A DNA stretch of 64,000 nucleotides, from assembly GCF_031877795.1 (NCBI RefSeq), contig NC_133932.1, forward strand, positions 19,408,180-19,472,179, given 5' to 3'. The notes below the pieces were generated by a model. The model was not told where the DNA came from and did not search any database. It was given only the letters and a program-made list of their open reading frames with translations. Positions 1-13,000 of the stretch are shown here, in pieces; positions within the stretch are counted from its first letter, which is position 1, and each line of letters begins with the position of its first letter. The stretch is from Strix aluco. Its lineage: Eukaryota > Chordata > Aves > Strigiformes > Strigidae. The position numbers and the translations under genes were made by a program.

Positions 1-2152
1 CTTTTAGCATTTTAGGATCAATTTCTACAGTAATAATAAGTGGTTTAGTGAATTCTATAGTATTTTTGTAAGTCAGACCTTTGAACATGCAGCAGATTGC
101 ACCTGAAACTCCATAAGATAAATGTTGAATTTAGAAAAACCAGCCAATTGGCTTTGTAACAGTGTATGCTGGAAAAAAAAGTAGGTCTACAGAAAGCTCC
201 CAGTAGGAGACAGAGACCAGGAAAGGATTAAGGTCTATAGGAGTACTTTCTTCTAAAAAAGGCTTGTGGGCCTGTAGAGGAAGAAAAACAGATAGAAATG
301 CAAACAAGCCCCAGGGAAGCAAAGCTATGTGGATGTATTTGCTTTCCTCTGACAATGGCTGAAACAGGAGCATTACTGGCAATGTTATTTTCTTCTTGTT
401 ACTGTTTTGTTTCTACCATCTTATTTATGTAAGAAATGAAGGTGGATTGGTATTAGCAGTAGCCAACTCTTGGAATGGAAGAACTGGCAATGTAAGAGAA
501 AAAAATCATGAGAAGGAGCCTATTAGAGGCCTTGCAAATTACCAAAATATTCCTCTTCTGTTCTGGACCCCAGCTATTCCATCCAGTGTTACATGAGAAC
601 AAACAATTCCACTTTCATCACAGTAAGTTTTCTCCACCACAGTGAGAAGATATTTCTGATTCTTTCAGGGAGGTGTGTGGTGCAGAAAACTTGGTCCAAA
701 GAGCTCTTAGAATTGCAGCATTTTTGAACATTCATTGGGCCCTATTTTCTTTCCTTTCCACCCCTTTTACCTTCAGATGAATTTAAATGTTTCTAATTTA
801 GCTTGAGGAGGGAGGAAGCGCAAGGGGAAGTGAATTTATGGGATTTCTGACCCTCTGAAAATTTGGAATTAAGATTATGCTTAATTGCAGACTGGGATGC
901 AAGTTGTCTGGAAAGACTGTTACCTCTTGACCAGCTAAACACTACTAAATTCTTTTCTATCATTTATAATACTTGATAATGTTGTTATCCTATATATTGG
1001 TTGACAAAGCAGATAGAACCAATTTTAAAACTTCTTTAACTAGCACACTGTTAGCATAGAAAATGATGGGCCCTTAAGACACAATGTAAAAGAAAAATAA
1101 AGTTGTCATGCTTCAATATATATATATACACAGTGAGAACTTGCATGTATGCAGTGACAACGATCGTGTGGTTCCATAATATTTAGATTGCAAAATAGTT
1201 CAAAGAGTGCATGGAAGGGTTTTACTGTCAGGAAAACCAAGGCACAGAGGAATAAAAGAATGACCTCCTCTATATGCTAGTCTATGATATTTTTCATGGC
1301 AATGTTAATTTTTAGTAAGTGGAGACAGAACTCAGGAAGTCAAGAGCTCACACCAATGACTTCTGTCAGTATTTTGAAATAAGATAGTTCAGAAAATAAT
1401 AGGATAAATAGACATATAGTAGAAAAGAAAGTAACTTTAAAGCATTTCTAAGGACTCGCTTTAACACCTCTCTCAAAGTACACAGTTTTGGCTACTAAGG
1501 CAGCCTGCACTGTGGCCCTCAGATCTGAGCTGCTAGAAGTGTCTCTTCATTGTCTGATACTGGCCTGTGCTCAGCCCTTCTCACCAAGTTTAAAATATGG
1601 GGATGACCATTCCAAGAAGTGCTGGCAACATAGTTTAATTTATTACTTTTTCTCCAGTCCAAATTTAGGCTATCTTCTCACAGATTATCAGTTTATCAGG
1701 CTACTGAAAAATCAGTTGAAGTCCTTTAGACCATAGTAGTATGAAGATATATGTCATGAAGACTCTGAGTCTACTGACAGTCTTTTGTTTTCTTTGGTAA
1801 GACCTATGCAGACAGACAGCCTTACCAGAACCAGCAGGCATTATTATACCACTGCAGGACCCCTCACATACCCGTCTCCTGGCCTTTATTAGTGCTTCTG
1901 GAAGCAACAAGGACTAAACATAATTCCTACAACGTTCACCAATGCAGCTGGTAAAGCTGTTTGAGCAAAGGAAACATCCGTGCTCCTAGTCAAATATCTA
2001 GTAGAATTACTCAAATCACTATGCCGATCCACATCTGTTTGCATCAATGGGGGTCCATCTATTGAAGATTTTCAAACAAAAGAAGACCATGACATTACAC
2101 AGAAGGCAGCAACAAAACAAAAAAAATATCCAGGAAAGGAAAATAAAACCAA

Positions 2153-2170
2153 CCCCCCCCCCCCCCCCCC
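2153..2170. repeat. Poly-C homopolymer, 18 bases
   Basis: An uninterrupted run of 18 C is preceded by an A-rich stretch. The minus strand is an 18-G run, which could form intramolecular or intermolecular quadruplexes. Run length is likely to be unstable and prone to assembly error. Confidence 0.9.
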
Positions 2171-4328
2171 AAACAACAATCCAAGAGCCTGGTTTAGGGA
2201 ATAAGTGCAATGTCACAATGTAAGTTTAGTTTTTTAAAGAACGTTTGTGTACACTGAATTATTGGTTTGCTTCAATCAACCTCACTGTATAATGAACTGC
2301 AGACAAAGTAACATTTCTACAGCAAAAATGCAGAAACAGCTTGCTAGCAGCTTGCTGCTTTTGCTTCATCTTGACACAGTATGGTTCTCAGACTTTGATC
2401 TCTAATCTGTTAATAAATGGACAATGTCAGGACTAAATTTTAAAATCAACAGTCAGAGAGTCAAATTCTGATTGTGCAGCTGAAATGGCATTGCAATCCA
2501 CAGAATGCCAAAATACATTCCTATAAATGACAGTTGTGTCCATTTGGTAAAAAAAAATGTTCTCTTACGTCCACAGAGCAATGATATACTTTCATGAGAA
2601 AACAACCAGTCATGTGAACAAAGTCAAAATTATTTCCAGTAACACTGCAGCCACCAGCATCAGTATCCAACAGTTCTACATTCATTTACCCCAGGTTTTT
2701 TCCTGTGCATGTTTGCTCACTTTACAAATCAAATTCAGCACGTGATTTTTCTGTCTCTCCTTTGTTACTTAATTATAAATACTAAAAAACTCTGGGTCCT
2801 GTAGTCTGCCTCATTTACTTCGCATGTGTGGGGCTAAATCAAACAAGCCAGATTTAGATTTAAGAGTTCCCTGAACTGAGGGATCTCCAGCAGGTTCAAG
2901 ACAGCATGAATTTTCCCACTGCTTGTTCTCCCAAACTGGTGCAAAGGACGATTGACCTTCTCAGGGAAAGGGGCACAGTGGAGCCATGTTAACAAAATCT
3001 GTCAATCCAACTCCCAGACATACCCAGAAAATTGCAATGGGGTAGAGAAGAGGGCAAAAAATTCTCCCTCTTCTAAAGGTAAAGAATAATTTTTAAATAC
3101 TTGTTTTTCACCCAGCTCTTTTGACCTGGTTCTTTTTTCTCCCATCAGTATTGTGAATTGATGCATTGTGCTGAGCTGAATAAATCATGCACTGTGGCAT
3201 GTGACAGATACAAGCCCTTCATGAATCACAGTACTGAAATGCTTCATTAGATTTGATAAAAACAAACCCAAAATTTCACCTGCTTTAAATACATGAGGCC
3301 ACAGTGTTGTAGGTCTTTATGCAGTTTAGGGCTATGCTATGATCGCGGTGGCAATGACTGTAGCAACAGTATCTCTAATTTCACCTTCTCTAGTTTAAAG
3401 TTTCCTTCTGTTGCACACTTAATCATCAGCATTCTTCAGAGAAACCTGTACTCTGTCTCTGCTGTCATACAATAATTCTGGGTATGTTATTCAGATTCAT
3501 GTTTCAGTTGGTGAGTTTTGTCCTCTGATGAGGTCACACTTGTGTACTAACTCCCTGCTGCTGCCTTATTAATCTGCCTTTTGCGAAAAACAAACCATTC
3601 TTTACTACTGTGACATCACTGAAATCAATGGTAAGCTTGGAACAATGGAGTATAAATTTGGGATCAACATTCATTTCACTGAGCCTTTTTTCACTATGTG
3701 CTGTAAAAATGTTAATGGATCTATGTTTTAGTCTTAGAGAGATTCCCACGTACGTATTCGACATATTAAGAGAATTCTGAAAGTTTGGAAGTGTGTGAAC
3801 TATTGGATGTGACTGAAAAACGTGCCTCCCGTGCCACTATGGCATGTGGATGATAGAAGAGGAGCAAAGCTGATGCACTCTTCTGCTGAAAGTTATTTCT
3901 GAAAGACAGGAGTATAGCTGAAATCATATCCATGGCAATGTGATTATTGAGAGGCCTGTGCAATGAAGTCAGTGGAAAAACTACAGCTGGCTTCAATAGG
4001 AATTGAATGGGCTCTGTGACTAGTCATCTGAAAATAAAAGGACAAGGGGAAAAAGCCTGGTACAGATTTGCTGGGTGTAAAAAAATCCTCACTGCCTGTG
4101 GAAAATTACAACTGCCAGATCACAGCGTATATTCTGAAAGCTGCTTTTATGTACATCATAAGTATTGCTCTCTGGGATGATCCAGTGATAAAGTACCTCC
4201 CAAACTGTTGTTGGCTTGTGTGGAAATGCTACTTCCTTTCTGAGATGACACTCTCAAAAATTTAAATTCCTTGTGTGGCAAAGCAGGTAGTAACAAGAAG
4301 ATGTCCAGAATAACTGATATTAGACAGG

Positions 4329-4360
4329 TATTATGCAAGAGGTAATCCTCTTGCATAATA
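4329..4360. repeat. Perfect palindrome (14-bp arms, 4-nt loop)
   Basis: The left arm at 4329-4342 (TATTATGCAAGAGG) is the exact reverse complement of the right arm at 4347-4360, with loop TAAT. Each arm contains TTATGCAA, which resembles C/EBP or PAR-bZIP half-sites, so the element presents two such sites in inverted orientation. No terminal repeats of a transposon were seen around it. Function is unknown. Confidence 0.85.
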
Positions 4361-6240
4361 GAAACAGATGTATCTCAACTATTGCTCAAAATCAGGCAAG
4401 ATTTTTGCTCTTTGACAAGACAGAATTTTTAGGGTAACAAGAAACCCTTTCACATTCTCCCAGTGCATCCAGAGAGGCTCTTCTTACGCCAGGTCTCCCT
4501 CCTGGCATGCTTGCCAGGCCCCAGGTCCCAACAGATGATGGCAACAAGAATAGCTCCACAAGCTCAGCTAGCCTCCCAGATTTATGTTTGTTTACACACC
4601 TGATTATTGGTCCTCATATATTTGTTTTGGCTTCATACTCCAGAGCAGTTCAGTCTATTTTCATGAATCACGAACACAGAACTGGTGACACAAAGGCTCA
4701 GGCAAAGCTCATTAGTGGGGCAGCTTTCTCATTTTAACTTGCATGAAGAAGAGTCAAAATTGAATCCAAACTGTGAACATCCCATTGAATACTCCCTTTA
4801 TCCACATGCAATTTAGTTAAATGAAGAAATAATCATCATAGTGCTCAGCAACACAGGAACAACATGGTAATAAACTGAAGGCCTGTGGGTAGTTTTTAAA
4901 TTTTGTACAGAGCAAACAGATTTAGGAATTGATGGTTTGTTTCAATCTCAAAACAAATTTCATGACTAAGTAATTTGCTAATTGCTACTAGACTATGCAG
5001 TTTATGGGGATACCTTAATGACTGTTCTCAAACAATCTTATTCTAATAATAATTTTTTTAATTAGTTCTGAAATTGAGATAATTTGAACAGTTTCTCCTA
5101 TTGATATGCGAAACACGAAGTCCATTGCCTTCTTTATTTTCTGGAGTACAACAAAAGAGGTGAACTGCAATTAAGTCTGTCATTCAATTTTAAGTGACGC
5201 TGCTGGACATAGCTTAAATAAACTTCCAAAAAGAGGATAAACTATCAACCAGCCCAGTGCAGGCATGTGCTGCTTACCTCCAAATCCAGGTCTCAGTGCA
5301 AAATCATGGTCCTCTATGTGAAGAAGCTGCTCAGATTTAAGTGGCTGTACTTTTGTGCTGTCAAGTTTCCTCATTTTAATTTGTTTGCTATGTTTAAAAA
5401 AAAAAAAAAAAGGTAAGAAACTTAATTTTTTTTTTCTGTCTGACATTCAGAGTGCTAGTTAAATGAAGCAAGGACTCAAGAATACTGAATGGTTGAATCT
5501 GGTATGATAAGAGAAATAACTGTGCTAATAAAGTTGAGGAAAGATGTATTGGAAAAGGTAGGGAAATCAGGTATGAGGGTGCCCAGGTCCATGAGGAACA
5601 CCAATTATATATACAAAGTCCCAGCAAGAACATCTAACTCTTCTTTTGTTCCTTTCAGAGATTGTATCTGTCATTATATAAGAGATTATAGCTGTTTGAA
5701 AAAATGTTATTATTCACATAACCTTTTGTAACTCAGACTTGGAAATAACACCATGTATCCATGGTTTAATACATTTCATACATTTCATTTCATGGTTTCA
5801 TACATTTCCTTTCACTTCATACATTATCCATATTACAGAGAAAATTATACTTTTTATTATAATTTTTTTTTTTTCCCTAGGAGCTCAAATGAGTCAATAA
5901 TTTCTCAGAAGGATGAGAAACTGATGGTCCTGGTCCAGGGACTTGTTTTCTGAGATCTCTCAAACATCACTCAGATTTGGCCAAGTTACTTGTTAGCTCA
6001 TCCCCTTATTTACTGCTCAGACATGCAGCATTTCTTTGCATCAAGAGTCCTGTCTCTGCATTTTTCCCCATGCTGCACATAACTGAGCCTCTGCGTAGCA
6101 TCAAGGCAACACACATGAACCTGTGCTCTAAGTAGGATGAATTCTGTACTTCTTTCTGGTGACTGTTGCTAATTTTCTTCCCTTCACAGAACATAGTGCA
6201 CAACATCCCAAACTCCCCTGGGAAATTCACATGCCTAAGA

Positions 6241-6547
6241 AGGGACTCAAGCTCTCCAGACAATGGCAGCCCATTCCAATGCCTAACAACCCGTTCTGTA
6301 AAGAAATGCTTCCTAACATCTAGTCTAAACCTTCCCTGGCACAACTTGAGGCCATTACCTCTTGTCTTATCACTCATTACTTGGTTAAAGAGACTCATCC
6401 CCAGCTCTCTGCAACCTCCTTTCAGGTAGCTGTAGAGGGCGATGAGGTCTCCCCTCAGCCTCCTCTTCTCCAGACTAAACCCCCCCAGTTCCCTCAGCCG
6501 CTCCTCCTATGACATGTGCTCCAGACCCTTCACCAGCTTCGTTGCCC
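6241..6547 (-). mobile_element. CR1 LINE fragment, 3'-truncated
   Basis: On the minus strand this matches the C-terminal part of the CR1 ORF2 (reverse transcriptase C-terminus), the same segment present in the copies at 22.1 kb and 47.8 kb. Recognisable peptide stretches include [16 protein letters not shown] and MSLFNQV. Unlike those copies, homology stops before the end of ORF2: the 3' UTR and the octamer-like tail are missing and replaced by unrelated sequence. The 5' end is also missing, as is usual for CR1. It is a non-functional relic. Confidence 0.85.
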
Positions 6548-6610
6548 ATGATGTCTCCTCAGCTTTCCACTCCTTGTTGCATATCCTGCTTTAGTTATAA
6601 CAGAACTAGC

Positions 6611-6960
6611 CATACCTTACCTGCAGAATTATGCCTAGCTCTGGGGCCCCGTTTCAGGAAAGGTATGGGAAGATTGTAAGAACCTGTGTAGTTTAATTTA
6701 GAGGAAGAAGACTGACGGGACACATCACAGTCTTCAGAACACATGATGAGCTTTTACAGGACCCTTTGCTCCATGCCCACTCCCCAGTAGCATAAGCAGT
6801 GGCAGCAAGGGAGATCTGTGGTGCACATTAGGAACACCTTTCTGATGGTGAGAATAGTGAAACATGGGAACATATTGCTTGGGCAGGTTTTGAGACAGAC
6901 TCCTTTCACTCGGGCTATTTAAGAACAGGTTAGACATATATCTGTAAGAATGACTTAAAT
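6611..6960 (+). mobile_element. Ancient CR1/L3-like LINE fragment
   Basis: The plus strand resembles the decayed C-terminal ORF2 region of old amniote CR1/L3-like elements. It contains a TCTGGGGCCCC segment followed by a region readable as LFKNRLDIYL, close to the LFKSRLDIYL typical of these elements. Stops and frameshifts are abundant, so it is much older than the CR1 copy immediately to its left, which lies in the opposite orientation. Boundaries are approximate. Confidence 0.65.
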
Positions 6961-8516
6961 ACAGCTGCTTTGCCACAGGCAAGGGACTCTCCCTAGACAT
7001 AATGTCTTTCGTGCCTTCTGTGATTCTCTGGGACTTTGCTGCCAGCAACTCGAATTATTACTTTAGACTGAATGATAGAAATCTGTTCTGAAGATTTGCC
7101 CTGTAGTCAAACACTGCTTAAGATGAGGTATGAAATACCTTAGGATGAGGTATGTGCCTGTATTTGCTTCTTTTTTCCCTTCTCCCCCCCCTCCCCTTTT
7201 TCTTAATAATAAAGCCCAAGAAATTACTTTTAAAAATGCGATGTTACAGAAATGCTGAGGTGGCTGCTGGGCTATTCAGAACCGCTGGGTTTGAACAAAT
7301 TAATTTACCTTAGCATTCTTGAACGCCTCTGGCAGTGTTGTCTGAACCAAATTATCAGGGCAGTCAGAACACCCATCAGGCATTTCAAATACCGACTTTA
7401 GTTTTCTAAGTATGAAAATTATGTGCATGCTAAAATGAAACCCTATGCTTCAGAGAACTAAAATCACCTCAGAGCAAGCCTGTACCAGAGCAGAATGGGC
7501 AGTAGAACTGAACGCCTGCAATGCTCTGCTACAGGTATACGAGGAAATCCTGCTGTTTGGAACCAGTGTAAGAGAAAATGATGAATTATGTTCAGAATGC
7601 CATGGCACAGCTAATGCAGTTTGGAAGCATGAGGTTATTTGTCATCGGATGTGCCAAAGAAAATACCTGTTTGATGCTCCGATGATTTCACTGGAAGAAG
7701 CAGGCTAAAACTATGATACATCTAATACAGCTTCTTACTAGAAGCAAGTTTGTGACTGAGGAAGACTTTCCCTAGTCACAAGAGGCAAAACATAAACTAC
7801 CAGGGCAGGACTTTTTTTAATGAGCCACTCAGAAGAGATGTTATGGGATTTTGATACTACTTCTGTTTTTCTGGATGAGGACAAAATAAACAGAAATGCT
7901 GCCTATATGAAAAGTATCTTTTGTGCCCACTTACTTAACAGCCTCTTCAAGCTGATGTTTTATATACAAATGGTGGAGTATCTATAATTATTTCTAGCTG
8001 CTATCAAAAGTGGTTGTTCAAGCTAGGCAAGACCTTGCAGGGCTCAGAATAGCACTTTCATTACAAACATGCTACATCTTCAATACCTTCCTTTGGCAGA
8101 GCATATTTTTTTATTGTAAAGGAAAACAGGCTTACATGCAGACATATGTGCTCATGGTACTTGGAATTAATTTCATAGACACTGAAGGCACTGCGTGTGT
8201 AAAGGTAACAAAACTTAGAAAAATTCCATTAAAATTTATAAAATAATTAAAAAATAATACACTTCTGCTTCACATTTTGTCTCCTTCTTGCCTGCTTTCC
8301 CCACCCAAGGCTAAGAAGTGTTCTCCAGCAGATATTCCTTTAACACAGCATCTGGATTCCAGATGTTGCTCCTTGGCTAAGAGTTACAGTACTAAATTGT
8401 CCTTACTGGAGATTTACAGTTATTTAACTGATGATTCAAAGGGAATCACATGTATGTATTTGTTTACTCCCAAGAAATCCTAGACCCGTGTCTAACTATT
8501 GATCAGCACTACAGAA
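6961..8516. other. No recognisable gene
   Basis: I see nothing supportable here beyond low-complexity pyrimidine and A/T stretches. An 87-codon open frame near 7445-7708 has no recognised similarity and no convincing splice or promoter context. Confidence 0.5.
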
Positions 8517-8537
8517 TTGTGAAATCATCAGCAGATG
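8517..8537. repeat. 21-bp direct repeat, left copy
   Basis: This 21-bp sequence (it begins TTGTGAAATC and ends AGCAGATG) recurs without mismatch at 9044-9064, exactly where the CR1 fragment at 8830-9043 ends at its 5' truncation point. It is a candidate target-site duplication bounding an insertion of 506 bp. Confidence 0.9.
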
Positions 8538-8829
8538 TTTTCTTGAGTGTTCCTTCCCATGGCACCAATTCCATTAAAAAGCAGAGGAGATAGAGCTAAC
8601 TAGCCTAAGTCTCAGAAGAGCTTCCTGAGGTCAGTCAAGATACACTTTTCATTCTCACAGAAGCACAGTAAAGACACAGATTATATTTCGGTGGCCTGGC
8701 AACCTGGTCTCTTTATCACACAGCTTTGGCCAGCGCACCATAATCTAGGAGTATCTATATGCAGCCATGGATTCTGCACATTCATTGTATGGCAGATGTC
8801 AGGCCTTGGTGTTTGAGAGGAGAAGCCTA

Positions 8830-9043
8830 CATAGAATCACAGAATAATAGAATTGTTTAGGTTGGAAAAGGCCTTTAAGATCATCGAGTCCAACCATTAG
8901 CCTATCACTGTCAAGTCCACTCCTAAACCATGTCCCTAAGCACCTCATCTACACGTCTTGTAAAGACCTCCACGGCTGGTGACTCAACCGCTTCCCTGGG
9001 CAGCCTGTTCCAATGCTTGATAACCCTTTCAGTGAAGAAATTT
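8830..9043 (-). mobile_element. CR1 LINE 3' fragment
   Basis: On the minus strand this runs from the end of ORF2 (the region encoding the motif around GLPREV in other copies) into the CR1 3' UTR. It has the diagnostic segment beginning GGTTGGACTCGATGATC and ends in ATTCTATTATTCTGTGATTC. It is 5' truncated at 9043, where it abuts the right copy of a 21-bp direct repeat. The left copy lies 293 bp beyond the CR1 3' end rather than next to it. It diverges from the copies at 22.1 and 47.8 kb, so it belongs to another CR1 subfamily. Confidence 0.9.
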
Positions 9044-9064
9044 TTGTGAAATCATCAGCAGATG
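9044..9064. repeat. 21-bp direct repeat, right copy
   Basis: This is identical to 8517-8537 and in the same orientation. It begins immediately after the 5'-truncated end of the CR1 fragment. Confidence 0.9.
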
Positions 9065-9810
9065 CATGTATCAGCAGGTACATGCACCTAAGGAAAGGAA
9101 ATCTCTCTTCACCTACCTGGGGCAGTAGTAATAAAGGGAACTCTAACAGATGGCTTGGTATTGGCATAGATCTGGGCAATGATAAATACGAGTTTGTTGG
9201 TCTCAGTGAGGCACATGCTCAAGAAACTACTGCTTCCAGTTGTAATAGCTCTGCTTTCCACAGCTGTATTCCAGGCAACATTTTACATTATGCAAATGAA
9301 ATGGTAACCTATAATTAAATTCTAACAGAGGTCATAAAAAGCACTTGAAGTGTTTCAGATCACATAGGGAAGACACCCCTGCCGGTGCTTATATAGGAAG
9401 TTAATGGAAGCACTAGCTCTTTGAAGGAAAAACATGAGATATACTCTTTGGACACTTCACTACCCAATACTGTTATATGGACTCATGGCTCGATACTTTG
9501 GTATCTGACAGAGCTCTCAAAGAGCAGTTAGTCACTGCCTACAAAACCAAAGCAACTAATTCAGAATTCTTTAGCAATGGACAAATATGTGGCAGGCTTT
9601 TAAAGACAAATTTAGCTGCTCCTACCTAACCTTGAATACCTAATAGCAAACGAAAGGTCAAAGGTCTGCTCAATGGCACTTGGATTGTTTTTTGTTAAAG
9701 CATTTAACCACATAATGCCATCAGTGTAGTTCCATAACTTCCCATTAATGGGATTGATGTGGTTAGTATCCCCTCTGGCTGTCTTTAACTTATCAAAACT
9801 TTATGCTCGT

Positions 9811-10062
9811 TCAAGGAGAAATTGGACAAGTTCATGGAAAAGAAATCCACTGAAGGTCACTAAATCTGCAAAAGTCACATCCAACACAGGAAGTCTCTAA
9901 GGGAAATCTGGTGACTGGATATGGGTGGGAGTATTAGGGGGAAATATCTTATTTGTTTGCCCTGTCCTCATTCTTCCAAACTTGTGCTTACAGCCTTTGT
10001 TGGAAACATATCACTATAGTATATGGACCTTTGGTAAGCTCCTGCATGGCTGTTCTTCTGTT
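9811..10062 (+). mobile_element. Ancient amniote CR1 3' end
   Basis: This contains the 3' end typical of old amniote CR1 elements. The ORF2 tail is readable as KEKLDKFMEKKSTEGH. It is followed by a UTR with GGGGGAAATATC, a TTTGCCCTGTCCTCATTCTT segment, and ATGGACCTTTGG leading to ATGGCTGTTCTTCTG. The copy has small indels and no intact frame. Elements of this type are shared with turtles and crocodilians, so the insertion probably predates birds. Confidence 0.8.
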
Positions 10063-13000
10063 TTAATGCCCTGCATAACTAATGGTATGGTAAAAGTTCT
10101 TGATAGGAGACTGGAGGAAGGCTGAAGCACCTCTGCGTATTCAGGAAGATATAAACACATTTCCAGCACTATCCTCATCACAACAAATTTTGAAAAATCT
10201 GAAACTCATGTGTTAGGAAGGATAGTTAGGAGAGGTTTTGGTTTCAGTTAAACTGTTTTGATATCCAAGGTACCACACTTCCTTTATTGCTACAGTATGG
10301 GGGTAATGGGGAAAAAAAATTCTCATCATATTCAGAATGAAACTAGGTAAGTTTACGGAAAGAATACTATGAAGGAAACTTTTATGAAAAGAATACCCTA
10401 GATTTAACGGCCATAAGCTTCTTTCCAGTGCTGTGTCCGCAAGATCCTCTAGCTACCATGAAATCAAAGATATCCAAAAGGCAGAAGTTACAAAAATCTT
10501 ATTCCTGGGAGAATCTGTGGAATTATATAGCAGCGTGATCTCTTAAACATTTTAACACATTTATCAAATCTTGAAGCCCAAATAAATGTAATAATCAAAA
10601 TTGTACAGTTCTCTCTCACATAAAAATGCATTTCTAAGTGTTCAGTAACATCAGCAACATGTACTGTCAAAAAGCCTAATATTTTGACAGTCAAATGTTT
10701 TGTTCTTTGCTGTAGGAAATGGACCATGAGAATAATCTCTTTCTCATGTACTTTTGGTTAATGCTTTAAAATCTTCTTTACAAGAGAATGCAAATAGCTT
10801 TGGAGGGAGAATTGGGTTACTCTATTAAAACAGTGGAACTTGTAGGTTAAGTAACATTTTCACATGGGATTCTTTTTAAAAGGCCACCCATTTAACCAAG
10901 GCCATCTGTCAGCTGTGTCCCTAATAACCCTAGTGCTGGCTGAAAGGTTTTTCCCCAGAAAGAAAAAGAGGCTGGTGGAAAGTCAGACCCTGTTGCAATG
11001 TACTGGAGGATAATTCTGCTTTTAGAACCAAACCAGAGAACCAAAGAGAAATTAAATATATTTGGATCCTTTCCACATAAAAGCTGTTTTGCAGCTGTTA
11101 AGCTTTGGGATCTTCTGTGGCTTCAATTCTGCAGTCTTCTTCCCAGTTCCAAATCACTAGGACCTAAGAAATGAAGACATGGAAGGCCAAAGCATTGCCT
11201 TGTATAAAGAAAACTGCTACACTGGTCACCATCAGCTAAGAATGTAGTCCTGGCATTCCTCCTTGTTCCTATCCTTCCTTCCTGTTAACACACTTCTGCC
11301 TGTCTCACAGGATTGTTGTATGGATCTATTTGTATGTATTAGTAAAGATCTGTGAAGGTGGAGAGGACACTGTGCTAGTATTGTTACTGCTGTCATGTGA
11401 CAGGAGGTCAGCAAAGGATGTCCAGCAGGATGCCACAAAATATGCTGTCTCCTACCACCAGTCTTCTCTCCTGCTTTGTGATTTTTTTTATGTCAGTGAT
11501 GGAGCAACTCCTCTCAGCTACTGCAGAACAGGATAAATGCAAGCAACAGTAGCATATGCTTCCCTTTTACCACTGACAAAAGTGTATCAGCTGAGCTTAA
11601 AAATAGACCTTCCTTACCACTACAACAATAAGAAGATATTTTATTCTGTTTCCATTTGATTCTTAACTGCTTCCTGAGACTAGCAAAGCACCAGATTAGA
11701 CCTTATGTTGATATTAGGGCTAGTTCTGATATATTGTTTTGTTATTACAAATAATCATGCACCAGGACTCACTCCAAAACTGTCAGTGAGTTTGAAACAG
11801 TCTGCTGAATAGCCATTCTTTTCATGAGCTTTTGGCTTAGACCAAACTTGAACCTGTGACCTTGAACTGAAATTGAGAAGTACTGAGCGATATTGCATCT
11901 CCAGGCAGCTCCACTGTGTCACTGGGATATTGCATTGCTTAAATGTGATTTTATCAAGACATGTAAGGATTCAGAGATATGTCACTGCTGGATTATCACA
12001 TAAGAAGTGAAGGTAAACAGCTGTACACCTGTTACAAAGCATGTCACTTGAAAAAAGCAGCTTAAACACATCAGAGGAGTCCACTTATGCTACTCTTCCT
12101 CAATATGTGATATTGTATGAATAAACTATGAGCTCCCCTGCTCATTTAAATAGGAGGATCAAGCACACAGAAAAATGTAACAGTTGTATCCCTTCTCCTT
12201 CCTTAAATGGAGCTACTTATTACACTTTCTCCTGCCTCCCAACAGATGTGGATTATCACTGACAGTCATTGGTCTGTTCACACACTGTTAGATTAATCTG
12301 GAAACGTGTTCAAGGACCTCTCATGGCAGAAGTGAAGCTGCACTTGTGGGAAAAAGTACTAACACTTTGCACAGAAACTTACATGTAAAAATCTTTGTAT
12401 CATTATTCACTTCAAACCAGCTACTTGATTGGAAAGTCTAAGAACAGAGACAATCTTCAATGTCTAAAAGAATAAGTATATTCCAGAAAGGGAACACACT
12501 GTGTCATCGCTACAAATAAGGTACAATTCACCTCAATTAGTGACATAAAATTGTCTTTTGTATATTGATAGTGTAGCTACTCTGCTGTTTAGGTAATGGA
12601 AGTCACTTTATAACATTGGCATAGAACTCTGGAAGGCATTTCTGCTTCTTGTAATGGGAGTGAGAGGGCAAGAATACTCGGTACATCACAATAGTTGTCT
12701 GGTATCACACAAGCTAAAAGAGCTGTGTGGGTGTGTGAGTGTGTACATACCTGCATATATATGAAACATTCATGAAATCACAATACGAAAAGTCTGGTTA
12801 TGAAAAAATAATTCATAGTTCATCATTTTTCTTTTGGGAACACCCTATCAATACTATGCATAATATAAATCCAGAAACTGGCAGAACAGGACAGTGAACA
12901 AAAAGGGTGCATTGAAAGGTTGCTGATAGCATGAAGTTTATCAGATGAACATAGACAGAAAGAGTGCTTACCTGTTATGCTTTGTTAAGAATAAGAATTG

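Larger units (their letters stand above)
1..6240. other. Gene-poor AT-rich region
   Basis: I see no supported exon, RNA gene or named mobile element. Open frames here are short, lack similarity to any protein I recognise and show no splice context. Small features inside are an AT dinucleotide stretch near 1114-1129, a poly-C tract at 2153-2170, a perfect hairpin palindrome at 4329-4360, a 16-base poly-A run at 5396-5411, and an imperfect CATTT/ATACATTTC-rich patch at about 5764-5835. Confidence 0.6.

Noticed and set aside
6734..7048. 104-codon minus-strand frame
   Set aside because: It overlaps, in antisense, an ancient plus-strand CR1 fragment and is explained by it.
7445..7708. 87-codon plus-strand frame
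   Set aside because: No similarity, no splice sites in phase and no promoter-like sequence nearby.
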